32,413 nucleotides of DNA from a virus. The stretch lies in IMG/VR virus record IMGVR_UViG_3300025102_000142, positions 1 through 32,413 of that record; one strand, 5' to 3'. The position numbers and the translations under genes were made by a program. The notes under the pieces were generated by a model. It saw nothing but the letters and a program-made list of their open reading frames with translations. It did no database searches and was not told the DNA's origin. Below, piece by piece: positions 1 to 8,703 of this stretch. How positions within the stretch are numbered: position 1 is the first letter of the stretch; every line of letters starts with the position of its first letter.

Positions 1-2
1 AA

Positions 3-197
3 CGCAAGTGGGTTAATTTTGTAGGTAAGTTTTATCCGAAAGCAACAGTAGATTTACTTCCCGATGATATACAAACGCAAGTGCAGGAAGCATTAGATTT
101 TTATGAGGAACAAGGTAAAAATCCTAACATATTTTACAGAGGCCCCACTGAGGATAGTGCCATGCAAAAAGCATGGGTTGTCATTAAGGGGGAGTGA
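3..197 (+). CDS. 3' end of an unknown gene (partial)
   Basis: The first 197 bases hold an open frame with no start in the window, ending at TGA 195-197 and giving about 64 C-terminal residues. The tail is mostly hydrophilic and contains FYRGPTEDSAMQKAW, which I do not recognise. The stop lies within the ribosome-binding region of the next gene (GGGGGAGTGA, 188-197), so the two are probably translated from one message. Its place just upstream of the packaging genes gives only weak functional context. It could be the end of a replication or packaging protein, and no function is assigned. Confidence 0.6.
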   Translation, partial: RKWVNFVGKFYPKATVDLLPDDIQTQVQEALDFYEEQGKNPNIFYRGPTEDSAMQKAWVVIKGE

Positions 198-199
198 TT

Positions 200-1540
200 A
201 TGTTTTTTGATATTATTAAAAAGGCTTCGGATAATTCAACGATGGATGCTGAATATTCTAAATTTAAGCAACTTATTAATAAAGTAAAAGGGGTCAGAGA
301 TTCTATACAAAAAGAGACAAATGAAATATTTGAGGGGTTAAAAGATGTTGTGGCCGGCGACCCTATAGCGTTTGATGAAGCAATGGACACTCTAATATTA
401 TGGCTACACAACTATAGCGATAGGCCGATAACTGAGGCTCAGAGAAACATAATGTCAATATTTTACGGTGACGAATATAGGCCAAGTTCACACGACAAAA
501 CTCTTTCTGCGATATCTGCCCTACTTTTGCAAAAAGAATATTTACATAAACCTTACCGCATATTCAAAATATTTACTCTTGAAGCGGTTAGGGGCACTTG
601 GACTGAAGATATTGTAAATCGCAATTTACTTCATATTCTTGAAAATACAGAAACGTCAGTCAGTGAAAGGGGTATACTACATTTTCTAGGCGCCCAACTA
701 CCTGATGGCGACGGAGAATTTAAAGATTTAATAGGGCAGATTGATGATTGGTATTCTGCTCTATATAATAAAGTTAAAACTACGTCCGATGTAGATTTAC
801 TGGGTTCTTTTTTTGTGACGTGGAAGGATGACCCCACACGAGCAGCAAAAGCGTTAACACCATATATTACTAAATTCAGGGACCTTTTATTTCAAGAAAT
901 AAATCAATATCTTAATAAGTTGATTTCTGCTGAAAAAAAGTTAATGGACGTATTTGAAATTATAACACAACAAGTAAAAAAGATGGATGACTTATTTGGT
1001 AATCTAAGAGACATAGGTGCTGAAGTTAAAGTAGGTCGGCGGACGACCTCCGAAGATGATTACGATGGAATAACAATTACAATGGGAGAATATTTTTTTA
1101 ATACATCATTGCCGAGATTACTCAGTCCAGAAGATTGCCCTACGCTGCAACACAAACCAACTAAAAGTCAGATTTGCATACAACAAGACCGTGGACACTA
1201 TCGTAATATCCCTCAAGGGCCCATGTTTGATACTATATTTACTATATTCGCCCTCCTTGCGTCTCGACAAAAAGGTGTTGTGCCCCTTCTAGATTATTTT
1301 ATATATCTTACAGATTTAGGCATAAATACTGAGGCACACTATTCAGAACATTTAAACATAGAGATAACTGGAGCAACTAAATCTCAGATTACCGCTTTTA
1401 GGCGAACTGTTGAGCACTTCAAAGGATTGCGGCTATTTAACTTTAGCGAATCTTCCTCACGAATTAGGACTAAAACATTACCTCCTATTAATACATTTAT
1501 AAATAGATTTCGTAGAGAAAGAAAAAGGATACAAAGATAG
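200..1540 (+). CDS. Unknown 446-residue protein upstream of terminase
   Basis: I prefer the ATG at 200 because the Shine-Dalgarno-like GGAGTGA sits 3 bases upstream; an in-frame GTG at 194 lies inside that site. The protein starts MFFDIIKKASDN, one of six N-termini in this window with a related short motif. No catalytic motif is visible. The N-terminal 80 residues are helical and polar. A hydrophobic helical stretch near residues 340-370 (FDTIFTIFALLASRQKG) is followed by a basic C-terminus rich in Arg/Lys (FRRERKRIQR). The gene ends 18 bases before the large terminase. That position would suit a small terminase or other packaging factor, but there is no sequence evidence for this beyond location and the basic tail. 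Confidence 0.75.
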   Translation: MFFDIIKKASDNSTMDAEYSKFKQLINKVKGVRDSIQKETNEIFEGLKDVVAGDPIAFDEAMDTLILWLHNYSDRPITEAQRNIMSIFYGDEYRPSSHDKTLSAISALLLQKEYLHKPYRIFKIFTLEAVRGTWTEDIVNRNLLHILENTETSVSERGILHFLGAQLPDGDGEFKDLIGQIDDWYSALYNKVKTTSDVDLLGSFFVTWKDDPTRAAKALTPYITKFRDLLFQEINQYLNKLISAEKKLMDVFEIITQQVKKMDDLFGNLRDIGAEVKVGRRTTSEDDYDGITITMGEYFFNTSLPRLLSPEDCPTLQHKPTKSQICIQQDRGHYRNIPQGPMFDTIFTIFALLASRQKGVVPLLDYFIYLTDLGINTEAHYSEHLNIEITGATKSQITAFRRTVEHFKGLRLFNFSESSSRIRTKTLPPINTFINRFRRERKRIQR

Positions 1541-1548
1541 ATTTTAAA

Positions 1549-1558
1549 GGGTGATTAA
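1549..1558 (+). promoter_or_regulatory. Ribosome-binding site deciding a TTG start
   Basis: GGGTGATTAA precedes the TTG at 1559. The same string GGTGATTAA sits at the same spacing before the ATG at 6419 (6410-6418). This supports TTG as the true start of the terminase gene rather than a downstream ATG at 1583. Confidence 0.6.
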
Positions 1559-2983
1559 TTGGATAATAACTTATTATACGAAATGGATTTAAAAATGTCT
1601 AAAGGTAATTTTGATTATTTTTTTACTAAGGTATTAGGTTATGAAATGGCACCCTTTCATAAACAGTGGTTAGAAGAAGTACAGAGTAGTAATAGAACTG
1701 TTATTATTTGTTCTCGTGACCACGGCAAGTCGGTTTTTTTCCACTCTTGGTGTGTATTTCAATTATGTTTTCAGGAGCCTCCATATCAAATGCTGTATAT
1801 TTCATCTAATCATAAACAAACAATGGTGCATATGAAAGATATTGACCGCATGTTTACTAACATACCACAGTTAAAGCGATTTAAGCCGAGGGCTGGTTGG
1901 GCTGTAGGTGCTATGCGCTTAACAAACGGAAATGAAATACTTGAGCGTTCCGTTGGTTCACAGATTCGTGGGCTTCACCCTCAAGAAATTATTATTGACG
2001 ACCCACTAAAAGAGTTCTCAATGAATGCTATTCAACGTGTAACAGATTGGTTTTGGGGTGATATGATTCCCACATTACATCATACTGCTGCTTTACGAAT
2101 GGTGGGGACTCCTTTTACTTACACGGATATTTTTTCACAACTATCTGAAAACCCAGCATATGAAGTTAAAAGATACCCTGCTATAAACCAAGCAGGTGAG
2201 GCTTTATGGCCTTCCAGATGGGACAAAGATAAATTAGAACAACGTAAAATAGAAATTGGTTCCAGTAAGTTTACTAGAGAATATCTATGTATTCCTATAA
2301 GCACAAACACCATGCTCTTTGCACCCGACCATATAGAAAAATGTAAGGACCGAGATGCAGTTCTTACATCATCTAGAATAGCCGAAGATAGAAGATACTA
2401 TATTGGTTACGACCCAGCGATTTCAGCGAATGGCGATTGGACAGTAATGACTGTATTAGAGGTAGATGATGAAATGAATAAAAAAATAGTCCATATATTT
2501 AGAGCACAAGGTTTAGATTTTAGAGAACATATAATGCATGTTATGGACCTCTGTAGAAGATACCAACCGGAAATTGTTATGATTGAAACAAACACATTCG
2601 CTAAAGCGTTTTCTATGGAGTTAAAAAATATTAGTGACTTCCCAATAAAAGAATTTACCATGAGTAGAAAACGTAAAGAAGAAATTATTTTAAACTTACA
2701 AATGAATATTGATAATCATAAAATTATTTTTCCCTACGGTAATGAAGAATCAAGAAAGGTTAGTAGACAATTGATTCAGGAGTTAGAAGCCTTCGGTATT
2801 AATCACAATGGTAAGATAGAAGGCGTGGGCGCACATGACGATATGGTTATATCTTTAGCGTTGGCTAATTATGCTACAAAGAAGTTCTCGGATGTATTTA
2901 CGCTACTCGATGATGAGGGAATCTTTAATAATGGCTCCCCGTCTATCCCCTTTATAGGTGGTGGTATCTATGGTATTAATTAA
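1559..2983 (+). CDS. terL: Terminase large subunit (packaging ATPase and nuclease)
   Basis: The 474-residue protein would pump viral DNA into the prohead and cut it. The ATPase half shows a Walker A variant CSRDHGKS (51-58), Walker B IIIDDP (144-149) and a coupling-type motif MVGTPF (181-186). The RNase H-like nuclease half shows YIGYDPA with D285, an acidic strand IVMIETN with E343, and GAHDDMV with D427/D428. Order and spacing match the terminase family. The start is a TTG behind GGGTGATTAA. The 3' end overlaps the next gene by 14 bases. No classic small subunit gene is visible next to it. Where an Asp codon precedes a C, as in the Walker motifs, it is GAC, in keeping with the window-wide lack of GATC. 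Confidence 0.95.
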   Translation: MDNNLLYEMDLKMSKGNFDYFFTKVLGYEMAPFHKQWLEEVQSSNRTVIICSRDHGKSVFFHSWCVFQLCFQEPPYQMLYISSNHKQTMVHMKDIDRMFTNIPQLKRFKPRAGWAVGAMRLTNGNEILERSVGSQIRGLHPQEIIIDDPLKEFSMNAIQRVTDWFWGDMIPTLHHTAALRMVGTPFTYTDIFSQLSENPAYEVKRYPAINQAGEALWPSRWDKDKLEQRKIEIGSSKFTREYLCIPISTNTMLFAPDHIEKCKDRDAVLTSSRIAEDRRYYIGYDPAISANGDWTVMTVLEVDDEMNKKIVHIFRAQGLDFREHIMHVMDLCRRYQPEIVMIETNTFAKAFSMELKNISDFPIKEFTMSRKRKEEIILNLQMNIDNHKIIFPYGNEESRKVSRQLIQELEAFGINHNGKIEGVGAHDDMVISLALANYATKKFSDVFTLLDDEGIFNNGSPSIPFIGGGIYGIN

Positions 2984-4361
2984 GTTCGATACAGACCAAA
3001 TGCGGCAAGAATTGGACGAGTTAGACAGGGCAAAACAAGACGTTAAACAACAAGAAGAAGCAAGAGTTAAACCTATTGAGGAACGAATTAAACAGAACCT
3101 TAAAACTAAGTCAGAAATTAACTCTTGGTTAGACATGCAATCAGATTCAGAAATTGATGTAGTTAAGTCCATTTCTGCTATGTGTGGGGTGAATCTAACA
3201 AGTGCTATGTCTTTTATTCCTGCCTACCCTACCCCTCCTGTTGTTGGCGATAAAAATCTTCCTGATTTAGTAAAGGAGATGAGAAAAATCCGCAGAGGTC
3301 TAAAGGGTGGACAGCGTGATAGTATCGCTAAAGGTATTGACCACCTAATTACCGCATATCAAGAATACATCGGTAAATGTGTAGATTCTATTTATTGGCT
3401 CCGCCCATATCACTCCCCACTCTATGATTCAGGTCTATCCGAATCAAAAATCAAAAAACTATACAGTGTTAAGGATTCAGACCGTAGACAAACAATTATT
3501 GATAATCTTTGTAAAATGTGGGACGCTAAGTTAGAGCGTAGGGAATTAGATTACGGTCCAGAATACTCTACTTTAACAAAAGAAATCAATAAGGGTAAAA
3601 AAGAAATTTCATCCATACTTCGTTCTATTAAACATCAAGATATTAGAAAGTCCCGAAGAGAAAATATCGAAATAGAAATTAGAGATATTATTAATGAAAA
3701 TCCGGGAATTACTTCTAATACTATTTTTGAGAAAATGAGTGAGAAACATGCAAAGTATTCCACACCATCTACGATTGCTAAGATGGCTATGACAATAGGC
3801 GCTACTAATGTAAATAGTGAATATTACCTTATTAGAGATGCTATTCGTAAAGATTTATATTCCTATGTTGCCGGCTTTATTGATTCGGATGGATATATTA
3901 CTATGGATAGTAAGTACTCTCCGAGAGTAGGCATGGTCGCCACCGGTAATAGAGGTAGAGCCTTTTTTACTGAATTGGAGTCAGAACTAAAATGTGGTAG
4001 ATTACATTTAGACCAAAAAGTAGGAGAAAATAATAGAAGTCAGCACCGACTAAATTTTTACAGTGCTAATGATATTGGGACTGTTTTAGATAAGTGTATT
4101 CCCCATCTTCGTATGAAAAAGAGTCAGGGGAGATTAGTCAAGGAAGCATTAAGAATTAAAAAGAATCATAAGAACCAACCGTGGGCAAAAGAACGCCTTA
4201 AGGAAATTTTCCAACTAATTAAATATGAAAACTGGAAGGATGCTAGGAACACTTATGAATTAGACAAGTATGGAGTTAATCCAGAAGTAGTAGTTAAGTA
4301 TTTTGATAATGATAAAAATTCAATAATGGATGATTTAGAATCCATCGTAAAGGAGGAATAA
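2970..4361 (+). CDS. LAGLIDADG homing-endonuclease-like protein with winged helix
   Basis: I chose the ATG at 2970 (463 residues) because AGGTGGTG lies just upstream; an in-frame GTG at 2958 is inside that site. The first 60 residues form a charged coiled coil. About residues 228-276 look like a winged helix-turn-helix (IRDIINENPGITSNTIFEKM). Residues 295-386 carry a single LAGLIDADG unit, YVAGFIDSDGYI, with the second Asp of the motif kept, then the typical GRLH...LNFYSANDI...CIPHLRMKKSQG pattern. One motif implies a homodimer if active. The gene lies between terminase and portal, overlaps terL by 14 bases, and appears to be a free-standing cistron rather than an intron or intein. It may be a selfish nuclease or a recruited packaging or DNA-recognition factor; activity is unknown. 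Confidence 0.85.
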   Translation: MVLIKFDTDQMRQELDELDRAKQDVKQQEEARVKPIEERIKQNLKTKSEINSWLDMQSDSEIDVVKSISAMCGVNLTSAMSFIPAYPTPPVVGDKNLPDLVKEMRKIRRGLKGGQRDSIAKGIDHLITAYQEYIGKCVDSIYWLRPYHSPLYDSGLSESKIKKLYSVKDSDRRQTIIDNLCKMWDAKLERRELDYGPEYSTLTKEINKGKKEISSILRSIKHQDIRKSRRENIEIEIRDIINENPGITSNTIFEKMSEKHAKYSTPSTIAKMAMTIGATNVNSEYYLIRDAIRKDLYSYVAGFIDSDGYITMDSKYSPRVGMVATGNRGRAFFTELESELKCGRLHLDQKVGENNRSQHRLNFYSANDIGTVLDKCIPHLRMKKSQGRLVKEALRIKKNHKNQPWAKERLKEIFQLIKYENWKDARNTYELDKYGVNPEVVVKYFDNDKNSIMDDLESIVKEE

Positions 4362-4362
4362 T

Positions 4363-5988
4363 ATGGGAGTAAGAGATAGGCTAAGTAATTTAATCAGGAG
4401 AAGGACACCTACTCCTGTAGAAAAGGAAGTATATAATTTAGGTATACAAGAAAAGAAACACCCTCAACATATTTTGGGTCCTGCCCTATACAACGTAGCA
4501 GACCAATCTGTTGTTGTTAGGACGTGTATTACACAATTAAAAACGGAAATTTTCCGTCGAGGATATCAGTGGGAAAAGGCATTTTATAAAAAATGTACTA
4601 GTTGTGGTGAAGAATATCAATCAGAAATAGACGAGTGTTCTGTTTGTGGCTGTGTTGAATTTAGAGGCCCCGACCCCATGCAAAAGAAATATGCTGAAAA
4701 AATGGTAAACGGGTATGTAAACAAATCAGACCAGTTATTCGTTGATGTTTTAAAAGAAATAGAAAGAGATTTAAATGTTGCTGATGATGCATATCTTATA
4801 TTTGTTAAGGAATATTATGTAGATGAGTTAGGTAATATTAAACTACATAAAGTAAAAGAACTATACCGTGGTGACCCACTAACTATGTATATTGATGTAG
4901 ACAACGACGGTGATAGAGGAACTTCACATTATACTTGTGTTACCCATAGAGAACTATATACAGATGACCCACATGAAAATTGTCCTGAATGTAATGCTTC
5001 TTTACACCCTGTTGTATATGTTAATCGCGTTCATGGACATGAACAATATTATATCGAAGGAGAGGTTGTTCACGTTAGTAAATTTAGCCCTAGTAGGCTA
5101 TACGGAACATCACCAATTATTACTCTATGGAGTCATATTACTACCCTTCTTGCTATGGAGAATTATATTAATACATCGTATAGTAAGGCCCGCACACCGA
5201 AGGGTATCTTAGCGGTTCAGACAAACAATATGGATTCACTAATTAGATACTGGAGAGGTGTTAAAGAGAAGTTAGAAAAAGACCCACACTATATTCCTAT
5301 TATGGGTATTGAGACAGAAGCCGGAGGACGTGGAGAAGTTAAATGGGTTCCGTTTATGCAGAGCCTAAAAGAAATGGATTATTCCGCAGTTAAGGATGAT
5401 TTAAGAATGCGTATTGGTGCTTTCTATGGTATATCACCGATTTTTCAGGCTGATAACACAACCGGTGGCGGTCTAAATAATGAAGGTTTACAAATTACAG
5501 TAACTAACAGAACCATAGAATTAGCACAAAGCGTATATAATAAATATATATTTCCTTATATGGAAAGACAGTTTGGTGTTACTGATTGGAATATTAGGCT
5601 GCTACGCTCTGAGGAAGAGGACGATGTTCATGCTATGCGACGACGTGAAACAGAAGTCAATATTGCTGGTCAAATGAAGAACTTAGGGTTTGATGTAGAT
5701 ATGGACGAAGACGGAAACTTTATCTTTAAGAAGATGGTTAAGCCGGATGAAGTAATACAACAAGCACAGGCTAAAGGTGCAGAATTTCAGGCAGACCCAT
5801 ATGCAGGAACAGATATAGATGCTAGATACTTAGGGCAAATGCAAGCAGATATGATGCAGCAAGGCAACCAACCAATACAAACAGAGGGCCGTGGAAATAA
5901 GAGTAGTACTGCTTTACAATTAGCAAATAGAAATACAGGTGCTCCCGCAGGAACAGCGAATGAAAATGTGGATAGGAGGACAGAATAA
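4363..5988 (+). CDS. Portal protein with two zinc-binding inserts
   Basis: The 541-residue protein would form the dodecameric ring at the capsid vertex through which DNA passes. It lies two genes after terminase. It has the portal-like core RLYGTSPI (245-252), a long helical stretch (254-310), and RIGAFYGISPIFQADNTTGGGL (split here: RIGAFYGISPIF 350-361 then QADNTTGGGL), as in many SPP1/HK97-type portals. Two cysteine clusters are unusual: C78-x2-C81 with C92-x2-C95, and C192-x2-H195 with C207-x2-C210. Both look like zinc ribbons set into the N-terminal clip or wing region. The C-terminal 80 residues are Gln/Ala-rich and probably disordered. A strong AAAGGAGGAA site precedes the ATG at 4363. 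Confidence 0.9.
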   Translation: MGVRDRLSNLIRRRTPTPVEKEVYNLGIQEKKHPQHILGPALYNVADQSVVVRTCITQLKTEIFRRGYQWEKAFYKKCTSCGEEYQSEIDECSVCGCVEFRGPDPMQKKYAEKMVNGYVNKSDQLFVDVLKEIERDLNVADDAYLIFVKEYYVDELGNIKLHKVKELYRGDPLTMYIDVDNDGDRGTSHYTCVTHRELYTDDPHENCPECNASLHPVVYVNRVHGHEQYYIEGEVVHVSKFSPSRLYGTSPIITLWSHITTLLAMENYINTSYSKARTPKGILAVQTNNMDSLIRYWRGVKEKLEKDPHYIPIMGIETEAGGRGEVKWVPFMQSLKEMDYSAVKDDLRMRIGAFYGISPIFQADNTTGGGLNNEGLQITVTNRTIELAQSVYNKYIFPYMERQFGVTDWNIRLLRSEEEDDVHAMRRRETEVNIAGQMKNLGFDVDMDEDGNFIFKKMVKPDEVIQQAQAKGAEFQADPYAGTDIDARYLGQMQADMMQQGNQPIQTEGRGNKSSTALQLANRNTGAPAGTANENVDRRTE

Positions 5989-6176
5989 TGAACTGGCAAG
6001 ATATTCTTAAAACAGATTTTAAGAAATTAGATAATATAGCATTAAGAAATTTATATTATAGTTTAAAAGATACTGCTAGAACTGAAGAGGATAGAAAATT
6101 TCTTTTTCAAATAATTGAAGAAATGATACAAAGAGGTATGTGGAGAACTTCCAATTACAGAACAGGCAGAAAATAA
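5988..6176 (+). CDS. Small unknown protein with MNWQDILK N-terminus
   Basis: The 62-residue protein has an ATG overlapping the portal stop by one base (TAATG) behind an AGGAGGAC site, so it is translationally coupled to the portal. It begins MNWQDILKTDFK, the clearest case of the N-terminal motif shared by six proteins here. The rest is a helical, charged segment ending in a basic tail (WRTSNYRTGRK). No known domain is recognised. Given its size and position it could be a small internal head or portal-binding protein. Confidence 0.75.
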   Translation: MNWQDILKTDFKKLDNIALRNLYYSLKDTARTEEDRKFLFQIIEEMIQRGMWRTSNYRTGRK

Positions 6177-6190
6177 AGAGAGATGATAAA

Positions 6191-6409
6191 ATGACTGACA
6201 TGATTAAAAGAAAGTTAAATGATATGAAACAACAATTAAGTAAAATCGAGAGCAAAGTAAATGCTCCCGAACCCGTTCAGAAAACAACAACTAACATGGT
6301 TCCCGCAGGTGTTGGTGAAGCAACAGAACCTACGCGAGAAGCAGAACCCGGCGCACCCGGTTTTATTACTGGTGGGCCTAGAATGAGTAAGAAGATGAAA
6401 GAAGTTTAA
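6191..6409 (+). CDS. Small unknown protein, helical N-terminus and disordered tail
   Basis: I take the ATG at 6191 (72 residues), preceded by GAGATGATAA. An in-frame GTG at 6140 would overlap the previous gene and has no ribosome site. The first 25 residues (MIKRKLNDMKQQLSKIESKV) form a short coiled coil. The remainder is Pro/Gly/Glu-rich and probably disordered. The initiation sequence AGAGATGATAAAATG (6179-6193) recurs exactly before the proposed internal scaffold start at 12407. Function is unknown; it may be a minor head protein. Confidence 0.7.
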   Translation: MTDMIKRKLNDMKQQLSKIESKVNAPEPVQKTTTNMVPAGVGEATEPTREAEPGAPGFITGGPRMSKKMKEV

Positions 6410-6418
6410 GGTGATTAA

Positions 6419-8476
6419 ATGGGTTGGGAAAATATTGTGAAAATTAAAAAACCATCACCATATGTCCCAAGAACGGTCACCGTTGGTGAAGAACCAAACA
6501 AAAAGGATTTTAAAGAAATAGGTATTCCACAACCTTTTTTTGATAATTTAGAGGAAAGTTTTCTTAATGATATTTTAGAATTATTACCTGACCTAAAAAT
6601 GGATACTATCCAAAAAATTGAGGTTCCATACGATAAAATATTAACATTAGATTTTCTAAGATATAAAAAAATACCATCAGAAAAAAAGAAAGAATACTTA
6701 ACTGATATAAAAAACAAAATAGTTAATGAAATTTTTTATATAGTTATAAAACCTACATTAAAGGGACGGCAATCGGTTCTCCCTCCATATCCAAAAACAC
6801 CATTAAAAATATTACAGGATAGACCTAATATTGATTATGAAAAATATGGTGGGGAGGGTACGCTTTCAGATAGATTCGTAGACCAAGCGGAAGAATTAGT
6901 TACGGACATAGCCACAGCAATCAGTAGAATATTAGTACCCTATGTTAAAGAAACCACTAAAAGGTCCGAGCCATCCAAAGATGATGACGATACTCCGAGA
7001 CAAGAACAGATTGTAGAAACACCAGCGAGTAGTGTAGATATGGGTACGGTCTATGCTACATTATTACAGGGTACGGATAAAGCCAGAGGCTTCAGGGATA
7101 CAGTTGATTTAGATTCCGAAGGTAAGCCCAATATTACTAACGAGGTTGTAAGAATCTTTGAAATACATATTAATGACTTGTATAAAAATGTGTATATACA
7201 TAATGCAAGTAAATTTAATGACAAAATTTACGCTAAAGTGGATAAATTTTTTGAGCAGTTACAAGAACTAGATAACTCCGATAAAGATAACGCCTACAGA
7301 AAACCTCATGTTCTCCTAGATAATATATCAATGTTAAGAATAATAATGAGAATATGGTTCACTGCATATAGATTAACTAATGTAAGAAATCTGAATACTG
7401 GGTTAAATAAACCAGTACGACAATCTGCAAAACGTGAATATAAACCAAAGGGCTTAAAAATGTGGATTGGGGATGAAGAATTTGAACTAACTCCACAAAA
7501 TGCTCAATTGTTACAGGAAGAATACAAAAAGGTAGGAACGTATAGTTTCCGCGACCCAAAAGCGGGAGAAAAAACGGCTAAAAGAGAGCAGGAACTTGCT
7601 GAAAAACAAAAACAATTAAAAGAAACAGTAAGTAAAATTAAGGAAATAGATAAACTTTTACAGGATACAGATGAAAGAAAAAACGAAGACGGGCTATTAG
7701 ACCTAGCAAATATGATTGATAGTGGTGAGGTTGAAGTATCGGTAGGTGGAAAGTCGATACAAGACAGTGAATTAGTATCAAGTCAGAAGTTAAGAGCAGA
7801 CCGTAAAGAATTATTACGTCAGCATAAAGAATTAGAGGCTACTATTCGTGTTAAACCATCCATTGAAGACAAAGAAATAATTGAAGCGGCTATGGCAATG
7901 GTAGACCCTTCTTATGCAAGGTCAGGAAAAACAATTACTAGAGAAGGTGCTCAACAGACGCAATCAATGAAAAGACGTGCTGCACTTGGAGCATATGATA
8001 CGCCACCATCGGATGATAAGCGTTCTAAAGAAGAGTGGGAAAAAGAATTCCAAGAGGCTCAAGCCGAAATGTATGGCGAAGGTAAATACCCTAAAGGGGG
8101 TAAAGTGGGCAAAGCATTGGATTTACTAATGGGTGAATTGGGTGTAACATCAAATACTATAATTAAAGCAGACAATAGTAAAATTCTACAAGAATTAAAT
8201 AAAAAAGACAAAAGATTAGTAAAGACCCTACTACAGTTGGCACACCCAACAGAATACTTCAATGAGGATGCCCTAAAATTAGGAGAACTTATTACGGTAT
8301 TGAAGTCGTTGGGTATTGTTAACGATAATAAGGCGCTAAAAAAGAAAGTCCTTAAATACGAGGACGAGAATCTAAAGGTTGTGAAGAGAGCGGTTCGATT
8401 ACGCCGCGAATATGAAAAACTATATAAATCAATTAGAGAAGTAATCTACCCGAAGTCAGGTGAAAAAGATGAGTGA
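6419..8476 (+). CDS. Unknown 685-residue coiled-coil protein of the head region
   Basis: It starts at an ATG behind GGTGATTAA and begins MGWENIVKIKKP, another copy of the shared N-terminal motif. No enzyme motif is seen. Residues 1-320 are mixed helical and moderately hydrophobic. A low-complexity acidic/Gln stretch lies at about 183-205. Strong coiled-coil candidates lie at about 382-420 and 455-478. The C-terminal 45 residues are very basic and helical. The gene sits between portal and ligase among small disordered proteins. A minor virion protein, perhaps internal to the head and delivered with the DNA, is possible but not shown. The 3' end overlaps the next gene by 8 bases. Confidence 0.8.
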   Translation: MGWENIVKIKKPSPYVPRTVTVGEEPNKKDFKEIGIPQPFFDNLEESFLNDILELLPDLKMDTIQKIEVPYDKILTLDFLRYKKIPSEKKKEYLTDIKNKIVNEIFYIVIKPTLKGRQSVLPPYPKTPLKILQDRPNIDYEKYGGEGTLSDRFVDQAEELVTDIATAISRILVPYVKETTKRSEPSKDDDDTPRQEQIVETPASSVDMGTVYATLLQGTDKARGFRDTVDLDSEGKPNITNEVVRIFEIHINDLYKNVYIHNASKFNDKIYAKVDKFFEQLQELDNSDKDNAYRKPHVLLDNISMLRIIMRIWFTAYRLTNVRNLNTGLNKPVRQSAKREYKPKGLKMWIGDEEFELTPQNAQLLQEEYKKVGTYSFRDPKAGEKTAKREQELAEKQKQLKETVSKIKEIDKLLQDTDERKNEDGLLDLANMIDSGEVEVSVGGKSIQDSELVSSQKLRADRKELLRQHKELEATIRVKPSIEDKEIIEAAMAMVDPSYARSGKTITREGAQQTQSMKRRAALGAYDTPPSDDKRSKEEWEKEFQEAQAEMYGEGKYPKGGKVGKALDLLMGELGVTSNTIIKADNSKILQELNKKDKRLVKTLLQLAHPTEYFNEDALKLGELITVLKSLGIVNDNKALKKKVLKYEDENLKVVKRAVRLRREYEKLYKSIREVIYPKSGEKDE

Positions 8477-8702
8477 TGATAACGATTTACAAATGTTACT
8501 AAAAGAGTTAGTAGACCGTGTTAAAAGCCTTGAGGCTATGGTTTACAGTTCAGATAATATTCTTATGAAGTCGGGTCTTGTTAAGACCCAAACACAGGTT
8601 CCCGCTGTTTCTAGTGGTAGTCCACTACCCGATGCTGATACCATCGCAAAAATGGATTGGACAGAACTAGACAGCATGGTTAAAAAAATTAATGGTGAAT
8701 AA
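8469..8702 (+). CDS. Small unknown protein with a short coiled coil
   Basis: The 77-residue protein is read from the ATG at 8469, with AGGTGA about 6 bases upstream; an in-frame GTG at 8460 lies inside that site. The N-terminal 22 residues (LQMLLKELVDRVKSLEAMV) look like a leucine-zipper-type coil. The middle is Ser/Pro/Gln-rich, and the end (MDWTELDSMVKKING) is a second short helix. It overlaps the 685-residue gene. This arrangement suggests a small oligomeric accessory protein of the head; no family is recognised. Confidence 0.7.
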   Translation: MSDDNDLQMLLKELVDRVKSLEAMVYSSDNILMKSGLVKTQTQVPAVSSGSPLPDADTIAKMDWTELDSMVKKINGE

Positions 8703-8703
8703 T

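Noticed and set aside
4910-5212. 100-codon + strand frame within the portal gene
   Set aside because: It is an out-of-frame shadow with Ile/Leu-rich composition and no ribosome site; the portal frame is continuous through it.
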